Assembly: GCA_032358165.1 (NCBI GenBank)
Contig: JAALGY010000041.1
Location: 1,488,001-1,552,000 of the forward strand
From: Diplosphaera chodatii
Taxonomy: Eukaryota; Chlorophyta; Trebouxiophyceae; Prasiolales; Stichococcaceae
Length of the DNA stretch: 64,000 nt
Direction of reading: 5' to 3'
The notes under the pieces were generated by a model. That model saw only the letters and a program-made list of their open reading frames with translations, was not told where the DNA came from and made no database searches. A program made the position numbers and the translations under genes. The stretch's first letter is position 1. Every line of letters begins with the position of its first letter. This document shows positions 10,984-25,367 of this stretch, piece after piece.

Positions 10984-12715
10984 ATGAACAACATGAACGG
11001 CATGCCGCCGCACATGATGCCCGGGCAATTCATGCAGGGCGGTATGGGCGGCATGCACCCCGTGAGCTCACATCCCACATCATTTATGCGTCTTGTACAG
11101 CGTTTGTGCAGCTGTTAGCTTACATCATTTGTCATGTTCGCTCCGAGCAACTGCATCAGCATGTTGCCTGCGATCGCCCACTGCAGATGATGGTCGCTGG
11201 CATGGGTGGCCCGGGCATGATGGGGCCTATGGGCGTTCCGCCAATGGGTCCAATGGGACCTGGCATGCGGCCGCCAATGGCACCGGACGTTGACCCTGGG
11301 CGCATGATGTTCTACAAGACCCGCATCTGCCATGCGTGCGTGATTTCCATAATTTCCCGTAATTCCGCGCTACTGTGCGCAACCTGCTGATGGTCAGCGT
11401 GCACTGCCTGTCATGCTATGACCTCATGAGCTGGTGGGCCGACAGGTGGCAGCAGGGCCGGTGCAACTACGGTGACACCTGCAAGTATGCGCACGGAGAG
11501 CAGGACCTCAAACGACCAGCAGGTGAGCGACACAGCCATATGCAGGGCTGTCAGTTGCTAAGCATGTACATTGGCTCCACTCACTCGCCATTGCTTCAGC
11601 CCCTCATTATTGATCAGTAAGTTGTTTGATGGGTCTGCAGGCCAGCCTTTCGGGCCAGGCTTTCAGGGGCCGCTGTACAAGACACGGCTATGTTACAAGT
11701 TCATGGACACGGGAAGCTGTGAGAAGGGCGACTCGTGCAACTTTGCGCACGGCAAGCACGACCTTCGGCCAGAGCCTGATGGCGCAGCACGGGGTGGGCC
11801 GAACTTTGCCACGCCTAGCGGAGGAAGTTCATCGAATGCTGGATGTACTGAAAGTCATCTAGGCCAACGCCTGATCCTCAGTGCTTGAGGCTTTTGCATC
11901 ATATTTTTAGGTGCAAAGGGGGACAAAGATAGGGACAGGCGGCCTCCTCCACGGCCAGACAGCGCTGAAGCGGCAGCAGCGGAGATCGGCATGCAGCTAC
12001 CGCCAGGCTTTGATGAGCGGCAGGTGACAGTGGCACTGACAAAGCGGCAGCCGAGCTGCAGGGTCAGCTGACTCCTCTTTGCATCGGCCTGACCATGCTG
12101 GTATCAATTTTCCCTGGACTGTGCCATCGCACACCTGTACGTTGAGGCACTATCAGCCGAGCAAAATTGAAAGCAAAATCCGAACCGCGCGGTCAGCAAG
12201 ATGCACCACTGATCATGTGGTGCAGCAACCGGGGCACCGGCCGGCGCCGCCGCCTGGTCCGCGGCCTCCGCCCGGGCCACCCCCCCCTGTGGCGCCGCCA
12301 GCAGCAGCAGCAGCAGCAGGTGCTGTGGTGCTTGTGGGCCGCCGTGATGCCAGGCTGCTGCCTTCCTGGATGGGTGCTGCCCTTTAACATGGCCACCACT
12401 GCCTGCGCTGTTTGCCTGACGGTTGCGCCCCACGTGTGTGTCAGCATGTACAGTTGCATGAGCTGCTCAGAGTCTAAACCGTGTACTTCCAGTGCAGGCC
12501 CGGCGCCGCCGCCACAGCCACCAGCGGGCCCACCCCCCGAGGTGTCCTACACCGACCGTGTCCGTGCGATGTGCGTGCTCATGGGCGTCGGCACCATCAG
12601 CGCCGGCGACCTGCCGACGGGCGCCATGGCGGCGGCAATCGCATCTGTGAAGGACCGCAGCGCCTTTGCCAGCACAAACTATGCCGACGCCATAGGGCAG
12701 TTCGTGCATGGCTGA
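10984..12715 (+). CDS. Tandem CCCH zinc-finger RNA-binding protein
   Basis: Seven exons give 293 residues: 10984-11061, 11187-11335, 11446-11522, 11641-11793, 11911-12023, 12226-12319 and 12498-12715. The N-terminus is Met/Gly/Pro-rich. Two CCCH fingers follow: ICHAWQQGRCNYGDTCKYAH (C-x7-C-x5-C-x3-H) and LCYKFMDTGSCEKGDSCNFAH minus its first residue (C-x8-C-x5-C-x3-H), each preceded by YKTR, the usual lead-in for RNA-binding CCCH fingers. Downstream are an Arg/Asp-rich stretch (DKDRDRRPPPRPD), Pro/Ala-rich linkers and a short helical C-terminal piece starting EVSYTDRVRAMCVLMG. The exon 4 donor could also be at 11827. CCCH proteins of this kind bind mRNA or pre-mRNA; the specific target cannot be read from sequence. 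A perfect stem-loop lies about 100 nt after the stop. Confidence 0.85.
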
Positions 12716-13167
12716 CACCAACGACATGGATGGCAAACTGCCTGCCTTACATCTATTGAGACAAGGCAGCCGAGCTACAAGGCAGTGCTTCTGTGACTTG
12801 AGTAGTGTAGCGACACCAGACCGTGTGCAAACACGGTCTGGTTGTTTACATGTTTCAAGGCCCAAGTAACGGGGGAGTGGGAGGTATAATTTCCTTGTTA
12901 CGCTGAGAACGTGTCGAGGTGTTGTCTGCACGTGCAGTCCGCCGCTTGCCTGTTCACCTGGTGCACATCCGTTGTAACGCGGGCCAACAGCAAGAACAGA
13001 CCTGTAAGGTCTCGAATACTGCAGCACAATCTAATTGAGGGCAGCTAGCCGAGCCGCAGAAGGCCGCACTCACTTTGTCATCTCTCAAGACACGAGGCGC
13101 CCTTACGCGGTCGGGCAGCGACAAGTGACCTTCTGGCTCTTCAGCAACACTCATCAGTACTGAGAAC
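12716..13167. other. Intergenic region (3' UTR of CCCH gene, promoter of dioxygenase gene)
   Basis: This 452-bp gap lies between two plus-strand genes. It contains a perfect 12-bp stem-loop at 12815-12842 and a TGTAA motif near 12972, the polyadenylation signal type used by chlorophytes. No coding segment is supported. Confidence 0.45.
12815..12842 (+). promoter_or_regulatory. Perfect 12-bp stem-loop with GCAA tetraloop
   Basis: Arms 12815-12826 and 12831-12842 are exact inverted repeats (ACCAGACCGTGT and its complement) around GCAA, a GNRA-class tetraloop when transcribed. It lies 100 nt after the CCCH stop codon, so it probably sits in that gene's 3' UTR. The role is unknown. Confidence 0.6.
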
Positions 13168-16155
13168 ATGCCTCCGCTCAATTTCGACGGGCTGCCGGCC
13201 GGCTACGACCTGCACACCCTCACGGACCACGAGCACGATGTGGCGGTGCACACCGCTAAGCAGCTGCCTCTGGCCCCTGCACCACCACCCAGCATCAGGT
13301 AGGTGTCTGAATTACCCTTCGACTCATATCAGACTTGAACCATACCTTGCAAGATAGAAGGCCCAAACTGCTTGCAAGCTGACGCACGTGCAGCTACTAT
13401 ACTGCGACTGCTGCACAACGCTGACCGACCACATGCATCGCGAGAACCTGCAGTGTCTGGGTCTTGCAGGATTTCGCCTCAGGATGCTGTGACGCCTTTC
13501 ACGATCATCGAGGGGCCCGCGGCGTGGCGGTCCGCAGACCTGCGCAAGCGTCCCGAGGAGTGGCTGTACCACCTGACGACACAGGTGCTCCGCGAAAGGC
13601 AGCTGTCATCAGGACTTGACAACGCGCATGTGGGCATCAACCTACGTCATGAATCTTGAATAAGCCAGCGTCGTCTCTGTTCTGATAGGACATCGAGGAG
13701 CTGGACGCCGCCGTGCAGAGGGTGGAGGCCAGCGGCATTGACGCCGTCGAAAAGGTGCCGCCTCCAATGTTGTGGAACGCGAACACTCGTTGCAAGCAGC
13801 ACTCACCTGGGTGGTGCAGGCGAGTGCAGAAGTGCGCCGCTTCTCGCAGGTGCCCACCGTGACCAAACATGCGTTCCCACTGCCGTCATTCGGGCCCAAG
13901 CTTCGACAGCTTGCGGCTGACGTCTCTCACGGCCGCGGGTTCCAGATCATGCGCGGCGTCCCCGTCGAGCGGTGCGCACTAGGAGATTTGCATATGGCGG
14001 CGCAGCATGCATAGTGCTCCACTCTGAAGCCTCGTCATGAACAACACCTCGCTCGGCTCTCCTCTGCTGCAGCTACAATCGCTTGCAGCTGGTCATCCTC
14101 TGGTGGGGCATCGGCCAGCACATCGGCAGGGTGCTACCCATCAATAAGTACGGGCACCTGGTCAACCACCTGCACCAAGTCATCAGCGGCGATGGTGTGT
14201 CCCCTGCTCACCATGCTAACAGTGCCGAGATGCTCAGTAGGGTACAAACACCACCAATGCATGTTCGGTCCGACTGCACAACTTAGGCGATGCTGCTGAC
14301 GGGTGTCATGTATCCACCGCCAGCTGCATTATTGTAAGTTACACCATGACAGGGCTGAATCATTCCTCTTGCTGTCATGCAGAAATCAAGGGCAAGAAGA
14401 GCCGCTCGCCAAACACCAACATGAAGCAGAACTTCCACAGGTATGAGTGCGGCACATGACCATCTCGCCACGTGAGTACTAGCGTCACAATGTGTTGTGC
14501 ACTTCACAGCAGGTTGCACCAAGCGGCGCATTTGCTCACCTTAGTGTGTCGGTGCCCTGCAGCGATCAGTTCTGCATCGACATCGTCGGCATGCTGTCCA
14601 TCGGCAAGGCGCTGCAGGGGGGCGACAGCCGCTGGGTGTCCTCCGTCACCATCCACAATGAGCTGCTGCGTCGCGGCCGCCAGGTGCGCTTCCACTGTCC
14701 TGGCTCCAGCTCGTATCCAGCTGCCTCAACTCAGCAGCTTTGGCAACCTGCGGCAGTCCATCGATGCTCTCTGCACGTATCTCTGTCCCTGCCCTGTCCG
14801 GAGAACAGCACGTGGTGCGTGCACGTTCGGCATGTCACAGCTTCGGAGGCGCGACAGTCGCCCTGACATGCAATCCGTGTGCTTCCTGACCAGGACCTTG
14901 TGGAGGCGCTCACACAGAAGAACTTCTGGATTGGCGCCACCGGCTACCTGTCCGACACAGCAGACCGGCTGGTCGAGCCTGATGGCAGGTGTGGCATTGC
15001 GGTGTGTGTGAACAGCTCTCGGTGCTCGAACTTACGTTGTGCTTCATTTTTTATGGAAGTATTGACATCTGGATGGCGAGCATGCAGGAAGAACTTCGTG
15101 CCCGTCAGTCCATTCCACTATGGGAAGGATGGCCGCCTGCACGTTGTGTTCATGGGCTCCGGCTACTATGCTGCTCAGGTGCATGTGTGCTGTCATTGAC
15201 ACAACGCTGCATGTGCCCAAGTTTGCACAGGCATTGACATTGCCAAGGACAACTAGGCTTTCAGCCTGGACAACATAGCAGTTGCAGTGCTCCAGTGTCA
15301 GCATTGCTCATTGCCTCCTCTCAATCCACAGGAGAAGGACTTTGTGCCACGGTTGAGCCCTCTGCAGCTGGAGGCCCTCAGGTGTCTCCTGCATCCTGAT
15401 GCCAGCATAGACCCGCGCTTTGCCCAAAACCACTTTCAACCGGATGCTTTGCCGGCATGCATGGCGGTGAGGACTGTGGGACTGGCAGCACTCCATGCTC
15501 CGTCTGCCTGTAAGTGCAGGACGGTGCAGGCCATTGCGCTCGACCCAGAGCTGCACTTCCAGATGGTCCTGCAGCCCGGCGACATCCAGTGGGTGCACAA
15601 CACCACCATGATGCACACGCGTGACGGCTTCACTGACGGCGAGGTGGGCAGCAACAGAGTGGCAGCATGAACTATAGGCAAACCCAGCCTGGCACAAAGC
15701 TGTAGACCTGTTGCTGTCGTGTAACAGCTGGGCTAAGCTACCTAACATGTACTCAGCTTGCTGAGCACCAAGTCCGGCATTGTTTGAGCGCAGGAGCCAG
15801 GCGAGAAGCGGCACCTGCTGCGCTGGTGGGTGGACAGCAGCGGCAGGGACCCGGACGAGCTGCGGGCTGCGGGCCCGCTGCCGTGCTTCGGAGAACGCCT
15901 CACCGACCCAGCAGGTCAGCAATGATGCACCCCAGTGTTTTGGCCGGGAATCACCATGCATCTCATCACTTGATGGTCGCCCCCATCACGCCTCTGCAGC
16001 TTGAACTTCTCACGGTCGTGAGCCGGTCCCTCTTCATCCACGACGACCTTCAGTTGCTTGCGCTGCTGCATACAGGCGGCTGGCCGCAGCCGCCCGGCAT
16101 CACCCCCAAGATTGTGCTGGACACGGACGACAAGACCAAGGCCCAGTTCTTCTAG
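13168..16155 (+). CDS. TauD/TfdA-family Fe(II)/2-oxoglutarate-dependent dioxygenase
   Basis: Thirteen exons give 431 residues: 13168-13298, 13470-13584, 13689-13754, 13850-13971, 14073-14194, 14383-14440, 14563-14683, 14894-14988, 15088-15178, 15332-15381, 15520-15643, 15794-15914 and 16076-16155. The jelly-roll metal site is complete: the proximal H-x-D is HSD (His204, Asp206; split by an intron), the distal His is in NTTMMHTRDGF (His356), and the 2-oxoglutarate Arg is in KRHLLRWW (Arg375 or Arg371). Other family landmarks are RGFQIMRGVPVER, SSVTIHNELLRRG and LQPGDIQWVHN. This is the eukaryotic TauD branch common in fungi and algae. Such enzymes hydroxylate small substrates; the substrate cannot be read here. 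I see no targeting signal. The first Met (13168) has no good competitor. Confidence 0.86.
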
Positions 16156-16872
16156 TGCTGCCATCTGGTGTTACCGGTAGTGTACTTTTGTTTCTGCTGA
16201 AGGAGACACGTACAACATGATTCTAGAACAGATCTGTCGACGTGTAGCAGACCTTTGTATGCATCTTGTACCATGGTGACCTTTACATTTAATATTTCAT
16301 GACACAATTGTCTGTGCCAGTGGGACGGCGCAACTGTGATGCTCCTGCTTTATTTTGGAGACCATTGCCGTTACAGGACGGTTTTGACGACATCGCATTG
16401 CTTGACTTGATACTAACAGGACACCCTGCGTCGTACAAACAATCTGCTAAGGCGGAAAGCAACATACGAATTGACTAATCTGACACGCAAGAACAGCGCA
16501 TCGCCCGAGAATGGTGTTTGGCATCAGGTTCATTGTTCATGAATCAGAATGGCTGCAGCTGTCTAGCTGGAGCCATGCCTCAGCATGACCCTCCAAAATT
16601 GTTATCATAAGGACATCAGCCAGCAGCTGCCGATCTGGTTGTTACTTCCGTGTTCTGTACTGGTGTGCAACACGATTTGCTGCCGCCTTCTTATTCGAAG
16701 ATAAGTGTAGTGCCCCGCACCATCCCCAGCAGCTGCTCAAGGATCCTGCGTGAAGTGCAATGAGGTCAGCTGCAATTCGCAAGGCCGGTGCGACAGGCTC
16801 TGATCAGTTCACGGCTCAGGGTGACTATGAAGCAGAAGCAAGCCCAGCGAAGCCCCTGCGGAACTTGCTCTC
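16156..16872. other. Convergent intergenic region, no gene
   Basis: This 717-bp gap lies between two genes that converge (dioxygenase on plus, aminopeptidase on minus). It is visibly more AT-rich than the coding regions and presumably holds both 3' UTRs. I see no RNA gene or repeat in it. Confidence 0.5.
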
Positions 16873-19774
16873 TCACCGGCAGCCGTCATCCCTCACGCCG
16901 CTGTGCATAAACTCGTTGGTGATCCACTGCTGGATGCTGTGCACGCGACTTGCCGTCTGCTGTGCCAGCTCGAAGGACACATACATGTCCTGAAGCACAG
17001 GCGAAAACTCCCGAGTCCATGTTGAGTCCTTCGAACCAGCTGGTGCCGAGGCCAGTGTAGAGCACCGATGGCAAAACTGCATTATGTAGGTGCTCTGCTA
17101 TGTGTGCAAGCCGATCAGTCTTCAAGCAGGCTAGACTGCCAGCACCAAACATACGGTAGGCCTCTGCTCGGGCAGCAGCTTGCCTCGTAGTAAGTGGCCG
17201 AGGCTGTGCGGACTGGGGACTTTGCCAGCGCTTCAAGGTCGTACAGCGGGCCCCAGTCTGCCTTGCTTGCAATCAGCTCGGCTGCCGCTCTGATGGGCGC
17301 CAGCGCTGTCAGATCCTGTTGTGACGCACAAGCAGTGACACAGGTGTTCAGACTGTCAGCTCCCTGCGATCAAGCACCTGCATACACAGCAGGCAGAGCA
17401 AACTACCTCCAGCATCCAGGGAAAGACGGCCTCTCCCGTGAAGTACACTGGGCGGCCGGCCTCGGTGGCGCCGATGGCATCAAAGGCTGTGGCAAACGGC
17501 TCCTCCTGTCGCACCGCGTGCGCTGCCCAATTAGATGCCGCCCCCTGGCAATATATTGCCTCGTGCAGCACTGCAGACGCCAGGCGTGGACAAGTCGGCA
17601 ATGACTGGGGTCAACTGACATGCATGTACGCCGACAGCGGGCGCAAGTAAAGGTTGCAGGACTGCAACACGTGTCCAAAACAGAGGCAACAGGCACTCAC
17701 CCAGATACAGAGGATTTGTGTCAAACGATATCCAATTTTCGTATCCCTGCAGGACATCCAGCAGCGCACATCACTCCTGTTCCGTCTAGGCGCTGCCACA
17801 TATGCACAATGCCTTCCGGTGCATGTAGATTGCCAAGCAGTCTGATCTTGTGCAGCACAACAGGATCGCTGCACCCGCAGGAATGTGATGCTGAGCTGGC
17901 CATCGGGGTCGAATGCAGACTCCAGCAGGTAATGCAGCCGCTCAAAGCCGCCACCCATGCCCAGTCCCGACATGCCCAGCAGCTGCAAGCCCCTGCAGCA
18001 TGTCGCAGGTACATGTGAATGGGGTGCGGCCCTCCAACGCAATCTACTGGAGTATGTGGGTCGCCAAAGCAGCAAGCGCCGCAGGATGTACACCGTTCCA
18101 GATCTGTGCGTGCAAACTTTTATCGACGAACATCACTCCTGCCCCGCCCACCGTGGTCGCAGCACTCCGAGGCTGGGCAGCTGTGCGCAGCCGCCTGGCA
18201 ACGAGTGCAAATGCTCCACAATGCGGTGCACGTGCCGCACATCCCCTGGGAAACGTTGGTAATACCTGCATTTTGTGGTAATGCAGATACGTTGTAGAGT
18301 GTAGGCTAACAGACTGCCACCACCAGTAAACTGCATGAGCACAGCAGCAACGCCTGATGTACACGAAGCAGTCTGATAGAGCAACTTCCCGCAGTCAGAC
18401 ACCCAGGATGTCACCTGCAATTCTGGCGGATGACCTTGGGAAATAGTGACCGGTATGTATTGTGTGCAGCGCATGGCTCGTCGATGCCAGGCGGCAAACC
18501 GCCCGTGAGCAGCACCTCCACCAGGCCTGCACAGCAAACACAGAACCGGACCCCTGAAGCCTCTGGCTGGTAATGGCATGTGACACATGTGTCACCAGTT
18601 GCAAAGTAGCCGGTGGTCGCTTTGGACGAGGATGATCCACCTTGCGGTGCAATGGACAGGTAGGTCAGGCAGCAGAAGCCGCCAAAGGACTGCCCCAGGA
18701 TGGTCCACCGGCCGCCCAGTGTGTCCTTGGGCACCAGCGCGTGCCGAACCACCTCCGCATCCCGCACGATGCTGTCGGCTCTGCATTGCAGCCGCAGCAG
18801 AGGTGGCAAAGCAGGTGCAGATTCCTGCCCAGTGCTCCAGAGTGCTCAAGCCCATGACGCCATTGCAGATTGCAGCCCGCAACACCAGCAGCTAGCGACC
18901 GCAGCAAAGGGCCGCCTGATCATGCGCTCATGTACGCATGATGGCCTGATGGCTGACCTGAAGTGTGTCAGGTACTCTGCCTGCTGCTGGGGCGTGCCCC
19001 GGCGCACGAGCGACGCCGGGGTGATGGCCGCCGACAGCCCGGTGCCGCGCTGGTCCATGAGCAGCACGCGGAAGTGGTTCACTGCCGCCTTGATCCAGGC
19101 GGACGCCTCCGCGGGGCGTGGGCCCTCGTGCCCGGGTCCGCCTGCGCTCAACTGGGACCTTGAGTTGATACATGTGAACCGGAAGGATTGCCGCCTCCAT
19201 TGAGCTGGCGTATTCCGCATGCAGGTGATTCTGCGGTTGGCTTCGCCATGCAAACGACTTCAACTTGAGACTGCATTTGCTTTGCATATACGGAGCGCGC
19301 CTTGCAGGTACAGCAGCGCAGGGCGGTTGCCACGGGGAGCAGGCAGGCTCGGCTGCACCAGCTCACGCACGAATATCTCCAGCGTCTCGCCGCCCGGCGG
19401 GCCGCCGTGCACCAGCGGCACCTTGATGTAGTGGTCCGTTGCGACGATGCCTACAACGCAGTGAGTGGCATGCGGGCTCACAAGCAGCAGAATGGGCATG
19501 CAGCACGGGCCGCATGCCATGGCTGATTACGTGACGAAAGCGACAGTTGAGAATGCTCATAGCGAGCAGCGAGGTGAAGCATTGTGCAAGCAGTGAAGTC
19601 ACATGCAAGACTGCGTCAGGGTGCCAGCATTGCTGCACCGGGAACGGCGAATGTGGCGCCAGTGCGATGGACGCCGTCGTCAAACCGGACATCGTGATCT
19701 TCAGCCCCTGACGGTGCGGCAGGGATGGAGTTTTGTCCGTTCGACATTCGCATGCGTTTAGCGAATGTCGACAT
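16873..19774 (-). CDS. Prolyl aminopeptidase (proline iminopeptidase), alpha/beta hydrolase
   Basis: Eleven exons give 458 residues: 19639-19774, 19301-19450, 18958-19141, 18641-18780, 18451-18526, 18152-18265, 17875-17992, 17701-17746, 17407-17570, 17184-17315 and 16873-16989. It would release N-terminal proline from peptides. The oxyanion-hole motif YLQGGPG (Gly96-Gly99) is restored across a GC-AG intron. The family motif VLLMDQRGTGLS follows, and the nucleophile elbow is GQSFGG (Ser188). Further landmarks are LTGGLPPG, SGLGMGGGFERLHYLLE, YENWISFDTNPLY, HEAIYCQG and DMYVSFELAQQTA, ending NEFMHSGVR, probably with the catalytic His. The last intron also uses a GC donor (GCAAGC). About 11 residues usual after NTYR are missing; a 30-nt exon at 18324-18353 could supply them in phase. 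Confidence 0.92.
19741..19771. repeat. Perfect 11-bp inverted repeat next to the aminopeptidase start codon
   Basis: TCGACATTCGC at 19741-19751 and its exact complement at 19761-19771 flank a 9-nt loop. The minus-strand ATG of the aminopeptidase gene is at 19774-19772, so in mRNA the hairpin would begin at codon 2. Confidence 0.6.
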
Positions 19775-20087
19775 TGGTCTGATCCGTGAAGGGTGTGCTG
19801 AGTCGGGCAACCTCAAGGTGTGTCTGCAATTTACTGTCCAGATGCCAGCCCCGACTTGCGCAAGTTGACGAGTGCAAATCATCGACCAAACTGCAGATCA
19901 GCTGAGCTGCAAGCAGGGTGTGATGATGTCGCAAGCTTGTCACCAGTCTGCTCCAACCTCCGAAAGGCAACAACAGTCCTCATCTCCTCAATCAGGCCGA
20001 GTCGGAGATTCCAATAACAATGTTGGTAGGCAGTGCTGCTGGTCCATTAGTGTACAAAGAAGCCAGGCGACGGCAATGCCACAGTAC
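19775..20087. other. Intergenic spacer between two minus-strand genes
   Basis: This 313-bp spacer should hold the 3' UTR of the phytol-kinase-like gene and the promoter and 5' UTR of the aminopeptidase gene. No coding segment or repeat is seen in it. Confidence 0.4.
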
Positions 20088-20954
20088 TCAAGTGATATGT
20101 CTACACACAGCATGCGCTGCGGCTGCAGCCGCAAGCGGCACTGACAGATTGTCAAGTTGCCCCTGCGGGATCGACTCCGCTGCTGTGCCAGCGACTGCTG
20201 CAGCTGTTGCGGCATTGAGGATGTCTCGGAAGCTGTAAACCACGCTGAAGACTCCTGACTGCCGAAAGTACAGTCCTGTGGCCAAAGCTGCTGCAAAGCC
20301 GCCCAGCAGACATGCGAGCGACCCCTGATGGCTCTTGTTCCTGTTGTGTGGCAGCTTGTCTCTGCCGTATCTGCGGCCGATGACTTCTGCTAGGCCGTCC
20401 CCAACGCACAACACTGCAATGCCCATCACACCGGCGGGCGTAGCGCGCCAGAAGTAAAGCGTACATGCAACGATCACCAGACCGTACAGCGTCGGGCCAT
20501 GCAGTAATTCCTGCCGCTTGCCTTGCCTCGATGCTGCAGCCACCAGGGCTGGCTGTCGCACGATGCCGGAGCCAACAACGCTGACTGCCAGTGTCGATAG
20601 CAGTGGCACAGCTGCGCAGGCTGCTGGCGAGTAGGGGCTGTCCGGAAACAGCGGCCAGAAGGCCATGTAGAACATGCCCATCAGTATATGGATGGCCTTG
20701 CGCGCGAACTCCTGCCTGATCCAGCCGCGGCGGTGGCCCTGGGTCAGCACCAGCATGAGGCTGGAAGCACCCAGCGCAGTGGGCCACCATGCCGCCCACA
20801 GCGCTCTGACGTCACCCTCGGACAGCTTGGCCAGGCCTGAGATGTCTGATCGCACTGCCACTGAAGCAATGACAGCAAAAGCGGCTATGAAGACCGTGAA
20901 AGCTGTCAGCGATGCCATGGGTGCAACTGGTTGTGATCCCAAGCTTATAAGCAA
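20088..20954 (-). CDS. Phytol/farnesol kinase-like CTP-dependent polyprenol kinase (VTE5/FOLK family)
   Basis: This is a single uninterrupted frame of 288 residues, notable among intron-rich neighbours. It shows the integral-membrane polyprenol kinase pattern: RKAIHILMGMFYMAFWP (the RK-x-x-H motif near residue 85), several hydrophobic helices, then GDGLAEVIGRRYGRDKLPHN and KSHQGSLACLLGG. The C-terminal DNLSVPL matches the family's DNL-x-VP motif. In plants this family (VTE5, FOLK) phosphorylates phytol released from chlorophyll, or farnesol, for tocopherol and prenyl-lipid salvage in plastid membranes. The choice between phytol, farnesol and dolichol cannot be made from motifs alone. Start could be 20954 or the internal Met at 20918. 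The downstream aminopeptidase gene lies 313 bp away on the same strand. Confidence 0.84.
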   Translation of the reverse strand: MLISLGSQPVAPMASLTAFTVFIAAFAVIASVAVRSDISGLAKLSEGDVRALWAAWWPTALGASSLMLVLTQGHRRGWIRQEFARKAIHILMGMFYMAFWPLFPDSPYSPAACAAVPLLSTLAVSVVGSGIVRQPALVAAASRQGKRQELLHGPTLYGLVIVACTLYFWRATPAGVMGIAVLCVGDGLAEVIGRRYGRDKLPHNRNKSHQGSLACLLGGFAAALATGLYFRQSGVFSVVYSFRDILNAATAAAVAGTAAESIPQGQLDNLSVPLAAAAAAHAVCRHIT

Positions 20955-21513
20955 TGTGGATCACTGGAAGGGAACAATCGTTTCGCTGGGCTGCCACACA
21001 ACTGCGAGGGGTGCTGGAGTATCACTCCAGCAGTTCGACTAGGCCAATGCAAACCATGACCCAGCCAGTGCGCCAGGCATCTGCATCACTAACGAGACCA
21101 CCACATGATGTACTGCACCTTCTATTACATCATGTTCGCATGAACGGCCAACCCAGGCACTGCACCAACGGCATTGTAACCGTGCAATGGCGCACCAGAG
21201 GCTGTATCTTAATGTTAGGATACAGCAGATAGCTCTGCTGTCTGAGCTAGATAGGCATAGTCCTGGGTTTTTCAAAGGCAAAACCCTTCTTAGTCCCGCT
21301 GTGCAACACTTACAGTCCCCTGAAGAATTCGACGCGCTGTGCTCACCGGCTGACGGCCTGCTTCACACCCCCGACTTGCACTCCATCGCAAACCCATACG
21401 ACCGCCTCACATCCGTTGTCGTCTGCTTCCGCCGCGGCCGGAGCTGCTGACGAGCACACAAGGGCTTTGAACTCTGATCGTCCACTCCTTGCAGCCACCA
21501 CCACACCGGCAGA
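20955..21513. promoter_or_regulatory. Divergent promoter region between the kinase-like gene and actin
   Basis: This 559-bp region separates the two divergent start codons. It should include the actin promoter and 5' UTR. I find no box I can assign with confidence and no coding segment. Confidence 0.4.
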
Positions 21514-24828
<3,315 letters not shown>

Positions 24829-25367
24829 GCGGGCGCAGCGTCTCAGCAGCGTTCGTTTGCAGCACGCATGCGCAGAACGGGCGCCCACGGCTGAGACAGG
24901 GCCTGCGGCTTGGTTTTCTTGGCCGGCAGGCGTAGTGGACGGCATCCAAGAGGGGCCTGAGATGTGCGCAGCTTCTGCTTGGGGCAGTTCGTGGCCCAAC
25001 CAGGATTCTGCTGACAGGGCAGACAGCGCAGTCCTGCAAGCTGGTTTGCAGGCTGTGCAGTGGTCTATGCAGGGTGATACAGACTGCAGATTGTTTGATT
25101 GCGCAGCGCACACTGCAGGCTGCATGGCTGCTGCAGGGGGTTACTTGGTCGCAAGTGCAGCTTGATGTGGAGGCAGCGTGTGTGCATGTGCATGTCGCAG
25201 TATTTGGGCCGGCCATATGGTTCAGGAATATGAGGATATGAAGCCGACAACATGGTGATCAATACAATTTCAGAGACGATTCTGGCATTCTTGCTTTGGC
25301 GGAAACGCAGTCTACATTGGAAACAGCTTTACAGCACGAGGTGATTTCTGTCAGAATGCGAAAATGG
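24829..25367. other. Convergent intergenic region (actin and TPK 3' UTRs)
   Basis: This 539-bp gap separates the actin stop on plus from the thiamin pyrophosphokinase stop on minus. No coding segment, tRNA or repeat is supported. Confidence 0.45.

Noticed and set aside
12300..12319. CAG/GCA trinucleotide run read as a polyglutamine tract
   Set aside because: In the spliced frame it encodes alanines (GCA repeats) after a Pro-rich stretch.
20125..20140. GC-rich palindrome (gcggctgcagccgc) as a regulatory dyad
   Set aside because: It lies inside the coding region of the phytol-kinase-like gene and encodes an alanine run, which explains it.
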